Numbered from the stretch's first letter, positions 34,148 to 45,273 are shown. The stretch is DNA of 64,000 bases from Pseudomonas brassicacearum (GCF_003732265.1 NZ_MOBK01000001.1:868001-932000), one strand, 5' to 3'. Translations and numbers: made by a program. The notes: generated from the letters alone by a model not told the origin.

Positions 34148-34585
34148 TCAGGACAGCTGCGCCTCGTATTCCTTCACGTACTGACCGGCGAGGGTTTCTT
34201 TCTGTTTGTCATCGAGCAGTTTGCCGGCCATCTGGAAGAACTTCTGCTCTTCCTCTTTCAGGTGGTGATGAACCTTCTCCGCCAACTTCTTCGCGGTCGC
34301 CAGCCAGGCCGGGCTGGACATCTCGGTCTTGTCCAGTTCCTCCATCATTTCGTCCATTTCGTGGTGCTCGGCGATGGCGTGGCGGCTCAGGTCGACGCCG
34401 TTGTCGAATTCCATCAACGGAATGTAGAAATGCCGCTCTTCGGCGGTTTCGTGGGCCTGGAGTTCGGACTTGAGTTGTTTGTAAGCCTCAACCCGCTCCG
34501 GGGTGTCACCACTGGTTTTGATCAGCGCATCGGCATAGCTACGTTGGCGCTCGTGGCTTTCACGCAAGGCTTCGAAAATATTCAC
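34148..34585 (-). CDS. Hemerythrin-domain protein
   Basis: A 145-residue four-helix hemerythrin-like protein that should bind a di-iron centre. Metal-ligand candidates appear in order: His in ESHERQR, His/Glu in AHETAEERHFYIPL, His in SRHAIAEHHEMDEMM and His/Glu in KVHHHLKEEEQKFF. Such proteins sense or store oxygen or protect from oxidative or nitrosative stress. GTG 34585 is taken as the start because a GAGGA site precedes it and NIFEAL is where the fold begins; in-frame ATG codons further upstream lack a site. It is a single gene. Confidence 0.85.
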   Translation of the reverse strand: MNIFEALRESHERQRSYADALIKTSGDTPERVEAYKQLKSELQAHETAEERHFYIPLMEFDNGVDLSRHAIAEHHEMDEMMEELDKTEMSSPAWLATAKKLAEKVHHHLKEEEQKFFQMAGKLLDDKQKETLAGQYVKEYEAQLS

Positions 34586-34711
34586 GGGGTGTCCTCTTTG
34601 GCCGCGTTCTGAAGTGACGCTGTTTAGGCTAGACATCCGCGCGACGACGACGGTTCCACAATTGCCGCGAGCACGCTAGGCTGCCGGTTCATTGCCATAA
34701 GGATGTCGCTC

Positions 34712-35137
34712 ATGACCCTGCGAATCGAACAATCGCAAAACCCCACGGACGAAGAACGTGAGGCGATCCTCATACCGCTGCGCGCCTACAACACCGCACA
34801 GGCTGGCCCGGGCAATCCGCAACCGCTGGCTTTGCTGGTACGCGACGAAAACGGCGAGATTCTCGGCGGGTTGTATGGCCGGTTCTTTTACCAGTGGTTG
34901 TTTATCGAGTTGCTGTCGGTGCCCGAACAGGCCCGGGGACAGGGTTTGGGCTCGAAACTGATGCAGATGGCCGAAGACCTGGCGCGGGAAAAGGAATGCG
35001 TGGGGATCTGGCTGGACACCTTCGACTTTCAGGCGCCGGAGTTTTACAAACGGCTCGGTTATAGTGAGCTGGGCCAGATCGCCGACTACCCGCCGGGCCA
35101 CAAACGCCATTTCTTCCAGAAGCGCCTGATCAACTGA
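34712..35137 (+). CDS. GNAT-family N-acetyltransferase
   Basis: A 141-residue acetyltransferase of the compact GNAT type. Strand 4 reads FIELLSVPEQARGQGLGSKLMQMAEDLA, containing the acetyl-CoA pyrophosphate loop (R/Q-x-x-G-x-G: RGQGLG); later LDTFDFQAPEFYKRLGYSELG closes the fold. The substrate is unknown. The upstream ATG at 34703 lies within the AAGGATG ribosome-binding site, so ATG 34712 (MTLRIEQ), eight bases after AAGGA, is the better start. It is divergent from the hemerythrin gene. Confidence 0.85.
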   Translation: MTLRIEQSQNPTDEEREAILIPLRAYNTAQAGPGNPQPLALLVRDENGEILGGLYGRFFYQWLFIELLSVPEQARGQGLGSKLMQMAEDLAREKECVGIWLDTFDFQAPEFYKRLGYSELGQIADYPPGHKRHFFQKRLIN

Positions 35138-35153
35138 TCAAAATACAAACCTC

Positions 35154-35242
35154 TGTAGGAGTGAGCCTGCTCGCGATGGCGTCGAGTCAGTCAACATTGA
35201 TGTTGAATGTAACGCCCTATCGCGAGCAGGCTCACTCCTACA
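35154..35242. repeat. REP-type inverted pair, 24-bp arms
   Basis: TGTAGGAGTGAGCCTGCTCG plus CGAT at 35154-35177 is the reverse complement of 35219-35242, with a 41-base spacer. It follows the GNAT gene and precedes the 3' end of the lipoprotein gene on the other strand. Confidence 0.85.
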
Positions 35243-35265
35243 GGGGGTACTGCGTCAGCCTTGGA

Positions 35266-35616
35266 TCAGAGGCAAGTCGCCAACGCCGCCAAACGGCGCT
35301 TGGCCACGAAATCATCATGCTGCGCGTAGTAACTGATCACGGTGCCGGACGCATCGGTGGTCACGTCGATAAAGGATTCCGCCGAGCGCGTGTAAACCGT
35401 CGAACCACCCTTCTTGCCCGGCTGCAGATACGCGCCGGCATCCACACCAAACACCGCCTCGTCCTGCCAGGAAAACTGCACGCACTGGGCCACGACCATT
35501 TCCGGCTTGTTCGAGTTCAGGGTTTTGTACGGGGTCTTGGTGCGAGCATCGTCCATCACCGAGCCCGCGCATCCCGCCAGCAACGTTACGGCCAGCGCCA
35601 CCATCAGAATTCGCAT
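35266..35616 (-). CDS. Small lipoprotein of unknown function
   Basis: A 116-residue lipoprotein with signal MRILMVALAVTLLAGC (lipobox LAGC, lipidated Cys16). The mature part includes TPYKTLNSNKPEMVVAQCVQFSWQ and ends in LAALATCL, giving two cysteines that could form a disulfide. The pattern of a short N-terminal spacer and a compact beta-rich domain is common among Pseudomonas envelope lipoproteins without known role. A GAACG stretch precedes the start. It is divergent from the small helix-turn-helix gene at 35758. Confidence 0.65.
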   Translation of the reverse strand: MRILMVALAVTLLAGCAGSVMDDARTKTPYKTLNSNKPEMVVAQCVQFSWQDEAVFGVDAGAYLQPGKKGGSTVYTRSAESFIDVTTDASGTVISYYAQHDDFVAKRRLAALATCL

Positions 35617-35757
35617 TACGTTCGCTCATCAAGAAAAAGCGGACTGTATCACCGTGGCGCGGCGTTTCGTTCTGCTTTACTGCATTTATACCGCGACACC
35701 GCGTAACGATTCGCGCACCCTGTCGCGCCATAAACACCGCCTTTTTCTGGAAACCCC

Positions 35758-36006
35758 ATGACACCCAACGCCGAATTCTACAAACCAACCCCTGAATACG
35801 CCGACAAGCTGATCAGTCAGATTGGCCAGACACCGTCCTGGATCGCCAAGCGCATTGGCGTGACCGACAAGCGCATCCGTTACATCCTCGACGGCGAACG
35901 CACCGTCAAAGGCGAAACCACGCCGATCAAGATGACCTACACCGAGCAGTTCGCCCTCGAATGCCTGGCCGCCGCGGCCAAGGCCAGCAAGAAACAATCT
36001 TCGTAA
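35758..36006 (+). CDS. Small helix-turn-helix (Cro-like) protein
   Basis: An 82-residue protein. The segment ADKLISQIGQTPSWIAKRIG followed by VTDKRIRYILDGE looks like a Cro/CI helix-turn-helix with the recognition helix around DKRIRYIL, and the tail is a second helix (TEQFALECLAAAAKASKKQ). It could be a DNA-binding regulator, though it lacks a dimerisation domain. It is followed after 20 bases by the DUF6388-like gene, and probably shares a transcript with it and the YoaK-like membrane gene. Confidence 0.6.
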   Translation: MTPNAEFYKPTPEYADKLISQIGQTPSWIAKRIGVTDKRIRYILDGERTVKGETTPIKMTYTEQFALECLAAAAKASKKQSS

Positions 36007-36026
36007 CCCGTTATCAAGGAGCGACC

Positions 36027-36356
36027 ATGGCGGCAACCGAACAGCAACACGAGCAGGCGCTGAAGAAGTTTCTCGACGAACGCCCTGAACTGCGCCACGA
36101 ACTCGACAACCTCAACCCGCTGCTGGCCCAGGCCAAGGGTGAGACCGCGGCGCAGTACCGTGACGAGCGATTGCACGAAGCCTTCGAGGATGAAGCCGAA
36201 CGTCGGGGGTTGTTCGCCTGGGAGCTGACGTTGCTCCTGACGGCTGCCACACCACAGGACTACGAAGCCCAGCGCCGGGAAGTGCATATCGAAGTCGCGG
36301 AGATGGCCGGCATGGATTGGCTGGACTATTGCGAGCTGTACGGGATAAAACCGTAA
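36027..36356 (+). CDS. DUF6388-like protein
   Basis: A 109-residue acidic, helical protein (MAATEQQHEQALKKFLDERP...) with FEDEAERRGLFAWELTLLLT in the middle and WLDYCELYGIKP at the end. I recall this as a Pseudomonas family of unknown function (DUF6388). ATG 36027 has AAGGAG six bases upstream. It lies between a small helix-turn-helix gene and a membrane protein gene, all in one direction. Confidence 0.6.
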   Translation: MAATEQQHEQALKKFLDERPELRHELDNLNPLLAQAKGETAAQYRDERLHEAFEDEAERRGLFAWELTLLLTAATPQDYEAQRREVHIEVAEMAGMDWLDYCELYGIKP

Positions 36357-36381
36357 CCACTGTTCAAGGATGCCCGCACAG

Positions 36382-37086
36382 ATGCTGCCTTCCGCCTCTT
36401 CAACCCACGCCAGCCCCGGCCACCTGCATACGCAAAAGTGGCGCGGGCGCATCGGCATGACGCTGGTGGCCATGCTATCGGTGCTCGCCGGCATGACCGA
36501 CGCCATCGGCTTCATGGCCAGCGGCGATTTCGTCTCGTTCATGAGCGGTAACACCACGCGCCTCGCCGTGGCCATCAGCGTCGGCGATCTGGGGCTGACC
36601 GGGCGTTTACTGCTGCTCGTGGCCACGTTCATCGTCGGCAACGCCCTGGGCATTATCGTCAGCCGCCTCGGCGGGCGACGGGCGCTGCCGTTGATGCTGA
36701 CCATTTCTGCACTGCTGTGCGCGGCTGCCATCTGGCCTTACGACGACCAATTGCCCGCGCTGCTCGCGGCGATCATCGCCATGGGCATGCTCAATGCCGC
36801 GGTCGAGGAAGTGAACGGCCTGCCGGTTGGCCTGACCTATGTCACCGGCGCCCTGTCGCGCTTCGGACGGGGATTGGGGCGTTGGATGCTCGGCGAACGG
36901 CGCAATGGCTGGCGCGTGCAATTGATCCCCTGGACAGGGATGTTTGCCGGGGCTGTGCTTGGGGCGGTGCTGGAACATCATTTGGGACTTCAGGCGTTGT
37001 TTGCCAGCGGATTGCTGGCGGGGGTGCTGGGGGTGGTGTCGTTGAAGATTCCGCGGCGGTGGCAGTTGGGGTATATGCCGCGCTGA
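36382..37086 (+). CDS. YoaK/DUF1275 family membrane protein
   Basis: A 234-residue inner-membrane protein with about six hydrophobic segments. It carries the family's conserved ATDAIGF-like region (LAGMTDAIGFMASGDFVSFMSGNTTRLA) and GLTYVTGALSRFGRGL. The function of YoaK/DUF1275 proteins is not established. The ATG at 36370 is embedded in the AAGGATG site, so ATG 36382 (MLPSASST) is taken as the start. It ends the three-gene run and is followed by a REP-type pair. Confidence 0.75.
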   Translation: MLPSASSTHASPGHLHTQKWRGRIGMTLVAMLSVLAGMTDAIGFMASGDFVSFMSGNTTRLAVAISVGDLGLTGRLLLLVATFIVGNALGIIVSRLGGRRALPLMLTISALLCAAAIWPYDDQLPALLAAIIAMGMLNAAVEEVNGLPVGLTYVTGALSRFGRGLGRWMLGERRNGWRVQLIPWTGMFAGAVLGAVLEHHLGLQALFASGLLAGVLGVVSLKIPRRWQLGYMPR

Positions 37087-37109
37087 TTACAGTGTTGCCT
37101 GCCAGGCCG

Positions 37110-37206
37110 CCTTCGCGAGCAAGCCCGCTCCCACATTAAATTTGCGATGGATCATGATTTTGTGATCGACAAATATCGAATGTGGGAGCGGGCTTGCTCG
37201 CGAAGG
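37110..37206. repeat. REP-type inverted pair, 28-bp arms
   Basis: CCTTCGCGAGCAAGCCCGCT plus CCCACATT (37110-37137) is the exact reverse complement of 37179-37206, with a 41-base spacer. The same arm sequence is seen at 52106 (single) and 59843 (pair). It separates the YoaK-like gene from the tus operon. Confidence 0.9.
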
Positions 37207-37293
37207 CCGCAACTCGGTCCCCAGAGAAAACGCCCTTCGCCGCCCCGCCGATAAAGCTTTATCATGGCCGCAGTTTCGCTGATCGAGTCCGTC

Positions 37294-37686
37294 ATGAAGT
37301 TCGCCATCGCGCTGTTTTCCGCCGCCCATGCGCCCTCCTCGCGCCGCGCCCTGTTGTTTGCCCAGGCTGCGCTGGCCGGCGGACATGAGATTGTCCGGCT
37401 GTTTTTCTATCAGGACGGCGTCTACAACGCGTCCGCCAGCGTGGTTACCCCGCAAGATGAACTGGACCTGCCCAAGCAATGGCGCGCGTTTGTCAGCGAG
37501 CATCAACTGGACGGCGTGGTGTGTATCGCCGCCGCGCTGCGCCGTGGCGTGTTGAACGAGGAAGAAGCCGGGCGTTACCAGCGTGACGCCGTGGCCGTCG
37601 GTGCGCCGTGGGAATTGTCCGGCCTCGGCCAGTTGCACGATGCAGTGCAGGACGCTGACCGCTTGATCTGTTTCGGAGGCGCGTGA
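37294..37686 (+). CDS. tusD: Sulfurtransferase complex subunit TusD
   Basis: A 130-residue DsrE-fold protein. It starts MKFAIALFSAAHAPSSRRAL and has AGGHEIVRLFFYQDGVY and the active-site region DGVVCIAAALRRG, whose Cys carries the persulfide. In the TusBCD complex it takes sulfur from TusA and hands it to TusE for tRNA 2-thiouridine synthesis; MnmA, the final enzyme, is encoded at 60479. ATG 37294 fits the family start; earlier in-frame ATGs add a non-family extension. It is first in the tusDCBE operon. Confidence 0.9.
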   Translation: MKFAIALFSAAHAPSSRRALLFAQAALAGGHEIVRLFFYQDGVYNASASVVTPQDELDLPKQWRAFVSEHQLDGVVCIAAALRRGVLNEEEAGRYQRDAVAVGAPWELSGLGQLHDAVQDADRLICFGGA

Positions 37687-37687
37687 G

Positions 37688-38050
37688 ATGGCTAAATCCT
37701 TGCTGATTATCAGCCGTCAGGCGCCATGGTCCGGGCCAAACGCGCGCGAAGCGCTGGACATCGTGCTCGCCGGCGGCGCCTTCGACCTGCCGATCGGCCT
37801 GCTGTTTCTCGATGACGGGGTGTTTCAGCTCGCCGCGAAACAGGACGCCAAGGCACTGCAACAAAAAGACCTGAGCGCCAACCTGCAAGCCTTGCCGATG
37901 TTTGGTGTCGAGGAGTTGTTCGTCTGCGCTGACAGTGCCGCAGAACGTGGGCTGGACCCTTGCGCTTTCTCCCTGGAAGAAGCCCGGGCGCTGACCGCCC
38001 ACGACATCACCGCCCTTATTGACCGTTACGACCAGGTGATCACCCTCTGA
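37688..38050 (+). CDS. tusC: Sulfurtransferase complex subunit TusC
   Basis: A 120-residue DsrF-like protein that forms the heterohexamer with TusD and TusB. Family features: KSLLIISRQAPWSGPNAREALDI, then GAFDLPIGLLFLDDGVFQL, and LPMFGVEELFV. It lacks a catalytic cysteine requirement of its own and is structural in the complex. Its ATG lies one base after the tusD stop, and its stop overlaps the tusB ATG, so the genes are tightly coupled. Confidence 0.9.
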   Translation: MAKSLLIISRQAPWSGPNAREALDIVLAGGAFDLPIGLLFLDDGVFQLAAKQDAKALQQKDLSANLQALPMFGVEELFVCADSAAERGLDPCAFSLEEARALTAHDITALIDRYDQVITL

Positions 38051-38343
38051 TGTCGACTTTGCATGTGTTGTCTCATTCCCCGTTCGGCGACGATCGCCTG
38101 ACCAGTTGCCTGCGTGTGATCGGCGCCAACGATGCGCTGCTGCTGAGCGGCGACGCCGTGTATGCCCTGCAACCCGGCACCGCACCGTTCAGCGCGCTGA
38201 ATACTCGTGGCCTGACACTGTTCGTACTGGCCGAAGACGTTCAAGCCCGCTCCATTGCAACGCCAGACTGGGCCAAGGCCATCGATTACCCGGCCTTCGT
38301 CGATCTGTCGATTCACTATGACAAGGTCAACAGTTGGCTATGA
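38050..38343 (+). CDS. tusB: Sulfurtransferase complex subunit TusB
   Basis: A 97-residue DsrH-like protein, the smallest subunit of TusBCD. It begins MSTLHVLSHSPFGDDRLTSC and has the NDALLLSGDAVYAL strand and the C-terminal IDYPAFVDLSIHYDKVNSWL typical of the family. ATG overlaps the tusC stop, and its own stop (TGA) overlaps the tusE ATG. It takes part in the sulfur relay to tRNA. Confidence 0.9.
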   Translation: MSTLHVLSHSPFGDDRLTSCLRVIGANDALLLSGDAVYALQPGTAPFSALNTRGLTLFVLAEDVQARSIATPDWAKAIDYPAFVDLSIHYDKVNSWL

Positions 38344-38675
38344 ATTCCCTGACAGTCGGCGCTCGCGCCATCGAGTTGGACAAGGACGGTTTCCTGGTCG
38401 AACTGAGCGACTGGTCCGCTGACGTCGCCAGCGCCCTCGCCGCGGCCGAAGACATCGAGCTGAGCCCTGAGCATTGGGAAATCCTCGAACTGCTGCGCCG
38501 TTTCTACGACGAATTCCAGCTGTCGCCGGCCACCCGTCCGTTGATCAAGTACACCGCGTTGAAGCTCGGCCCGGAAAAAGGCAACAGCCTGCACCTGAAC
38601 CGACTGTTCAAAGGCACCCCTGCCAAACTCGCCGCGAAACTGGCGGGCCTGCCCAAACCGACGAATTGCTTATGA
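38340..38675 (+). CDS. tusE: Sulfur relay protein TusE (DsrC family)
   Basis: A 111-residue DsrC-family sulfur carrier. The conserved features are FLVELSDWSADVASALAAAE, HWEILELLRRFYDEF, NSLHLNRLF and the C-terminal PKPTNC with the penultimate Cys that accepts the persulfide from TusD. It interacts with MnmA-tRNA. ATG 38340 overlaps the tusB stop (ATGA); the family start MNSLTVGAR agrees. The 3' end overlaps the next gene's ATG (38672), so the YbiB-like gene is coupled too. Confidence 0.9.
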   Translation: MNSLTVGARAIELDKDGFLVELSDWSADVASALAAAEDIELSPEHWEILELLRRFYDEFQLSPATRPLIKYTALKLGPEKGNSLHLNRLFKGTPAKLAAKLAGLPKPTNCL

Positions 38676-39673
38676 CCGACTTCCCAGCGCTGACCCTCGA
38701 AACACCTGCCGAGCACCCGTTCGCCCAGTTCGTGCGAATCCTCGGCAAAGGCAAACGCGGCGCCCGCGACCTGACGCGTGAAGAAGCCCGTGAAGCCATG
38801 GGCATGGTGCTCGACGACAAGGTCGAAGACACCCAGCTCGGGGCGTTTCTGATGCTGCTGCGGCACAAGGAAGAAAGCGCCGAGGAAATGGCCGGTTTCA
38901 CCGAAGCCCTGCGGGAACGCTTGCAGGCGCCCGTCTTGAATGTCGATCTGGACTGGCCGACCTATGCCGGCAAGAAGCGTCATCTGCCGTGGTACCTGCT
39001 CGCGGCCAAGTGCCTGGCGCAGAACGGCGTACGCATTTTCATGCACGGCGCCGGCGCGCACACGGCCGGGCGGCTGTACAGCGAACAACTGTTGGAAGGA
39101 CTCGGCATTCCACTGTGCCGTAACTGGCAACAAGTGGGTGCGGCACTCGATAACGGCGGCCTGGCGTTCATGCCGCTGGTGGATTGGGCGCCGCAACTGC
39201 AGCGCATGATCGACCTGCGCAACACCTTGGGCCTGCGCTCACCGATCCATTCCCTGACGCGCATCCTCAATCCGCTAGGCGCCCGTTGCGGCCTGCAAAG
39301 TATTTTCCACCCCGGCTACCAGGCCGTGCACCGCGATGCCAGCGGCTTGCTGGGCGACACGGCCATCGTGGTCAAGGGCGACGGCGGCGAGATCGAGATC
39401 AACCCGGACGCCGACAGTCACTTGTACGGCACCACCGGCGGTGAAAGCTGGGATGAAGAGTGGCCGCAACTGTCAGCCCAGCGTCACGTAAAACCCGCTG
39501 CCCTCGACCCTGAGCATATGAAAGCCGTGTGGCGCGGTGACGTGGTCGACAGCTACCCGCAAATGGCCCTGATCTCGACCATGGCCCTGGCGTTGCGCGG
39601 GCTCGGTCAATCCCGTGATCAGGCGTTTGAAACGGCCCAGCAGTATTGGGATGCTCGCGACAGATCGATTTAA
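38672..39673 (+). CDS. ybiB: YbiB-like protein (TrpD2 family, anthranilate phosphoribosyltransferase fold)
   Basis: A 333-residue protein with the nucleoside-phosphorylase/TrpD fold. It has the N-terminal helical domain (AREAMGMVLDDKVEDTQLGA, FLMLLRHKEESAEEMAGF) and the later RSPIHSLTRILNPLGA and GGDGGEIEIN-like loop (VVKGDGGEIEIN). E. coli YbiB binds nucleic acid and is not an active phosphoribosyltransferase; the same is likely here since the PRPP-binding glycine-rich loop is altered. It begins inside the tusE stop (ATGA), so it belongs to the tus operon. Confidence 0.8.
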   Translation: MTDFPALTLETPAEHPFAQFVRILGKGKRGARDLTREEAREAMGMVLDDKVEDTQLGAFLMLLRHKEESAEEMAGFTEALRERLQAPVLNVDLDWPTYAGKKRHLPWYLLAAKCLAQNGVRIFMHGAGAHTAGRLYSEQLLEGLGIPLCRNWQQVGAALDNGGLAFMPLVDWAPQLQRMIDLRNTLGLRSPIHSLTRILNPLGARCGLQSIFHPGYQAVHRDASGLLGDTAIVVKGDGGEIEINPDADSHLYGTTGGESWDEEWPQLSAQRHVKPAALDPEHMKAVWRGDVVDSYPQMALISTMALALRGLGQSRDQAFETAQQYWDARDRSI

Positions 39674-39765
39674 CCGATCATAACTGCCCAACCTTTGCGC
39701 TATTTGTTCGAACTGATGGGCATAGACTCCTCTCCAACGCTTTATAAGTTTGAGGAGTCTTGATC

Positions 39766-40767
39766 ATGGGTTTATTAGTCGAAGGCCGCTGGCAGGACCA
39801 GTGGTACGAAAGCGGTAAAGACGGCGCATTCCAGCGTGAACAGGCGCAACGCCGCAATTGGGTCACCACCGACGGCAAACCGGGCCTGACCGGTGTCGGT
39901 GGCTTTGCCGCCGAAGCCGGCCGCTATCACCTCTATGTGTCCCTCGCCTGTCCGTGGGCGCACCGCACGTTGATCCTGCGCAAACTCAAAGGCCTCGAAA
40001 CCCTGATCGACGTGTCGGTGGTCAGTTGGCTGATGCTGGAAAACGGCTGGACCTTCGACCAGAGCCTCGGTTCCACCGGCGACAAGCTCGATCACCTCGA
40101 CTTCATGCACCAGCGCTACACCGCCGACACCGCCAATTACACCGGCCGCGTCACGGTGCCGGTGCTGTGGGACAAACAGCAGAACCGCATCGTCAACAAT
40201 GAATCGGCGGAGATCATCCGCATGTTCAACAGCGCATTCGATGACCTGACCGGCAATGACCTGGATTTCTATCCGCAGCCACTGCGCGCCGAAATCGATG
40301 CGTTGAATGAGCGGATTTACCCGGCGGTGAACAACGGCGTGTATCGCGCCGGCTTTGCGACGTCGCAGCACGCTTATGAAGAAGCGTTCGATGGTTTGTT
40401 TGAAGAACTGGACCGACTGGAGCAGCTGTTAAGCGCCAATCGTTACCTGACCGGGGAATACCTGACCGAAGCGGATATTCGGCTGTTCACTACGCTGATT
40501 CGTTTTGACGCGGTGTACCACGGGCACTTCAAGTGCAACCTGCGGCGCATTGCCGATTATCCGAACCTGTCGAACTGGCTGCGCGAGATTTACCAGTGGC
40601 CGGGGATTGCCGAAACGGTGAGTTTTGAGCACATCAAGAATCATTACTACGGCAGCCACAAGACCATCAACCCGACCGGGATTGTGCCGAAAGGGCCGGC
40701 GCAGGACTTCACCGTGGCGCATGACCGGGCGCGGTTGAGCGGGAAAGGGGTTTGGCGCCGGGCCTGA
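39766..40767 (+). CDS. yqjG: Glutathionyl-hydroquinone reductase (GST Xi class, YqjG-like)
   Basis: A 333-residue glutathione transferase of the Xi class, which reduces glutathionyl-hydroquinones. The catalytic Cys is in SLACPWAHRTLILRKLKGLE, and the C-terminal domain carries the tyrosine-rich IKNHYYGSHKTINPTGIVPKG end typical of YqjG/PcpF. NNGVYRAGFATSQHAYEEAF is also characteristic. ATG 39766 is preceded by TGAGGAG. It is a single gene between the tus operon and the cysG-serS group, with a REP-type pair downstream. Confidence 0.88.
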   Translation: MGLLVEGRWQDQWYESGKDGAFQREQAQRRNWVTTDGKPGLTGVGGFAAEAGRYHLYVSLACPWAHRTLILRKLKGLETLIDVSVVSWLMLENGWTFDQSLGSTGDKLDHLDFMHQRYTADTANYTGRVTVPVLWDKQQNRIVNNESAEIIRMFNSAFDDLTGNDLDFYPQPLRAEIDALNERIYPAVNNGVYRAGFATSQHAYEEAFDGLFEELDRLEQLLSANRYLTGEYLTEADIRLFTTLIRFDAVYHGHFKCNLRRIADYPNLSNWLREIYQWPGIAETVSFEHIKNHYYGSHKTINPTGIVPKGPAQDFTVAHDRARLSGKGVWRRA

Positions 40768-40793
40768 GGTTTGTGCAGGTTTTGAGGGCCTCA

Positions 40794-40868
40794 ATCGCCA
40801 GCAGGCTAGCTCCCACAGTTGATTTGCGTCGTTCACAAATCCCCTGTGGGAGCTAGCCTGCTGGCGAT
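40794..40868. repeat. REP-type inverted pair, 25-bp arms
   Basis: ATCGCCAGCAGGCTAGCTCC plus CACAG (40794-40818) is the exact reverse complement of 40844-40868, with a 25-base spacer. It sits between convergent yqjG and cysG, where it may end both transcripts. Confidence 0.88.
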
Positions 40869-40884
40869 CGGATTAACTCGGTGT

Positions 40885-42279
40885 TCAGACTTGTGATTGA
40901 GCCCCTTCAAACCACGCCAGTTTCTCGCGCAGCTGCACCACTTCCCCAACAATCACTAACGTCGGCGCATGCACTTCATGCTCCGCCACCAGCCGTGGCA
41001 GGTCCGCCAACGTGCCGGTAAACACCCGCTGATTGACCGTGGTGCCCTGCTGGATCAACGCCGCCGGGGTATCCGCCCCGCGACCGTGCTTGATCAACTG
41101 TTCGCAGATGACCGGCAAGCCCACCAGGCCCATGTAGAACACCAGCGTCTGCGCCGGCGCGACGAGGTCGGCCCACGGCAGATCGGTGGAGCCGTCCTTC
41201 AAATGCCCGGTGACAAACCGCACCGACTGCGCGTAGTCGCGGTGGGTCAGCGGAATCCCGGCATACGCCGCGCAACCGCTGGCTGCCGTGATACCCGGCA
41301 CCACCTGGAACGGGATGCCATGGGCCGCCAGTTCTTCGATCTCTTCACCGCCGCGACCGAAGATGAACGGATCACCGCCCTTCAACCGCACCACGCGCTT
41401 GCCAGCCTTGGCCAGATCGACCAATTGCTGGTTGATCTGATCCTGCGGCACGGCGTGATCAGCGCGGCGCTTGCCGACGTAAACGCGCTCGGCATCACGA
41501 CGGCACAGCTCCAGAATTGCCGGGGCCACCAGGCGGTCATACAGCACCACGTCGGCTTGCTGCATCAGGCGCAAGGCACGGAACGTCAGCAGGTCGGGAT
41601 CACCCGGCCCCGCCCCGACCAAATACACCTCGCCGGTCGTGACGTCCGCTTCGCCGTCGAGTTTCGCCTGCAACAGACGCTCGGCTTCGGCGCCCTGCCC
41701 GGCCAATTGCCGGTCAGCGATCGGGCCTTGAAATACGTCTTCCCAGAACCCGCGACGCTGCTGCACATCCGGAAACAGGCCTTTGACCTGATGACGAAAA
41801 CGCGCCGCCAAACCGGCCAGTTGACCGTAGGTCGAAGGAATCCAGGTTTCAATCTTGGCGCGAATCAGCCGCGCCAGCACCGGCGCATCGCCGCCGCTGG
41901 ACACCGCAATAATCAGCGGGGAACGATCGACAATCGCCGGAAAGATCACGCTGCACAGGGCCGGCGCGTCCACGACGTTGACCGGCACACACCGCCGATG
42001 GGCATCAGCGGACACTTGCGCGTTCAACGGCTCGTCGTCGGTGGCGGCAATGATCAGCCCACAACCGTCCAGATCCGTTTCGACATAACCGCGTAATAGG
42101 CACTCGCCACCGCTGCCGGCCACCAGTTCGCGCAGTTGCGGTTCGATTTCAGGTGCAACCACCCGCAGCAGCGCACCGGCATCGGCCAGCAGGCGGGATT
42201 TGCGCAAGGCAATCTCCCCCCCACCGACAACCAACACACGACTGCCGCGCAGGTTGTGAAACAGCGGCAGATAGTTCAT
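40885..42279 (-). CDS. cysG: Siroheme synthase CysG
   Basis: A 464-residue bifunctional enzyme making siroheme for sulfite and nitrite reductases. Residues 1-~200 are the NAD-dependent precorrin-2 dehydrogenase/ferrochelatase ([21 protein letters not shown], and [21 protein letters not shown]). From ~215 onward is uroporphyrinogen III methyltransferase ([20 protein letters not shown], then [11 protein letters not shown] and [20 protein letters not shown]). The ATG directly abuts the serS stop codon, so the two form one transcript. Length is the usual one. Confidence 0.93.
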   Translation of the reverse strand: MNYLPLFHNLRGSRVLVVGGGEIALRKSRLLADAGALLRVVAPEIEPQLRELVAGSGGECLLRGYVETDLDGCGLIIAATDDEPLNAQVSADAHRRCVPVNVVDAPALCSVIFPAIVDRSPLIIAVSSGGDAPVLARLIRAKIETWIPSTYGQLAGLAARFRHQVKGLFPDVQQRRGFWEDVFQGPIADRQLAGQGAEAERLLQAKLDGEADVTTGEVYLVGAGPGDPDLLTFRALRLMQQADVVLYDRLVAPAILELCRRDAERVYVGKRRADHAVPQDQINQQLVDLAKAGKRVVRLKGGDPFIFGRGGEEIEELAAHGIPFQVVPGITAASGCAAYAGIPLTHRDYAQSVRFVTGHLKDGSTDLPWADLVAPAQTLVFYMGLVGLPVICEQLIKHGRGADTPAALIQQGTTVNQRVFTGTLADLPRLVAEHEVHAPTLVIVGEVVQLREKLAWFEGAQSQV

Positions 42280-43950
<1,671 letters not shown>

Positions 43951-43951
<1 letters not shown>

Positions 43952-45273
43952 TATTTTCTCCGCTGCCGGGGGCTTAGACGGTCAAGTTGGGCGAGGTGAT
44001 TGAGCTTCTCGCCGATCTTCAATTCCAGGCCACGCGGCACTGGCTGGTAGAACGGCTGCGGTTCGAGCTCTTCGGGGAAGTAGTCTTCGCCCGCGGCGTA
44101 GGCATCCGGCTCATCGTGGGCGTAACGGTATTCGTCGCCGTAACCGAGTTGCTTCATCAATTTGGTCGGGGCATTGCGCAGGTGCAGCGGCACTTCCAGC
44201 GAACCGTGCTCGGTGGCGCTGCGCATCGCCGCTTTGAAACCCATGTACACCGCGTTGCTTTTTGGCGCGCAAGCCAGATAGGTGATGGCCTGGGCCACCG
44301 CCAACTCACCTTCGGGGCTGCCGAGGCGCTCCTGCACTTCCCACGCCGCCAGGCACAGGCTCAGGGCGCGGGGGTCAGCATTGCCGATGTCTTCGCTGGC
44401 CATGCGCACCACGCGCCGGGCCAGGTACAGCGGATCGCAACCGCCGTCGATCATCCGCGCGAACCAGTACAGCGCGCCGTCGGGGTTGGAGCCGCGCACC
44501 GATTTATGCAGCGCGGAAATCTGGTCGTAGAACGCTTCGCCGCCCTTGTCGAAACGCCGACGGGTATCGCCGAGCAGACTTTGCAGGAGATCGACGCCGA
44601 TCTCGCTACTGTCTTCGGCGAGGTCCGAGGCGTTTTCCAGCAGATTGAGCAGCCGCCGGCCATCGCCATCGGCGGCGGACAACAGCATCTGGAAGCCTTC
44701 ATCGCTGAGCGTCAGTTGGCGCTTGCCCAGACCACGCTCTTCGGTCAGTGCGCGATGCACCAGTTTGCGCAGGGCCGCTTCGTCGAGGCTCTTGAGCACA
44801 TAGACGCGGGCCCGGGAGAGCAAGGCGTTGTTGAGTTCGAACGAGGGGTTTTCGGTGGTCGCGCCGATGAATATCAGCGTGCCGTCTTCAACGTACGGCA
44901 GGAACGCGTCCTGCTGGGACTTGTTGAAGCGGTGCACTTCGTCGACAAACAAGATGGTGCGCTTGCCGTATTGCCCGGCCTGTTGCTTGGCGATTTCCAC
45001 TGCCTGACGGATTTCCTTCACGCCGGCCAGCACCGCCGAGACCGTTTCGAAGTGCGCATCCGAGACTTCCGCCAGCAACCGCGCCAGGGTGGTTTTGCCC
45101 ACGCCCGGCGGGCCCCAGAAAATCATCGAATGCAGGGCACCCTGCTCCAGCGCTTCGCGCAAAGGCTTGCCGCGAGCGAGCAGGTGTTCCTGACCGACGT
45201 ACTCGTCCAGATTGGCCGCACGCAGGCGGGCGGCCAAGGGCTGAGCAATCGGGGCGCTGCGAAACAGGTCCAT
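43951..45273 (-). CDS. rarA: Replication-associated recombination protein A (RarA/MgsA)
   Basis: A 440-residue AAA+ ATPase of the RarA/Mgs1/WRNIP1 family that acts at stalled replication forks. Walker A is [16 protein letters not shown], Walker B/DExH is [20 protein letters not shown], sensor 1 is [15 protein letters not shown] and the sensor 2/C-terminal tetramerisation part runs through [23 protein letters not shown] 45273 ([14 protein letters not shown]) is taken; GTG 45276 precedes it in frame. Its stop overlaps the crcB start. Downstream of lolA, as in other Pseudomonas. Confidence 0.92.
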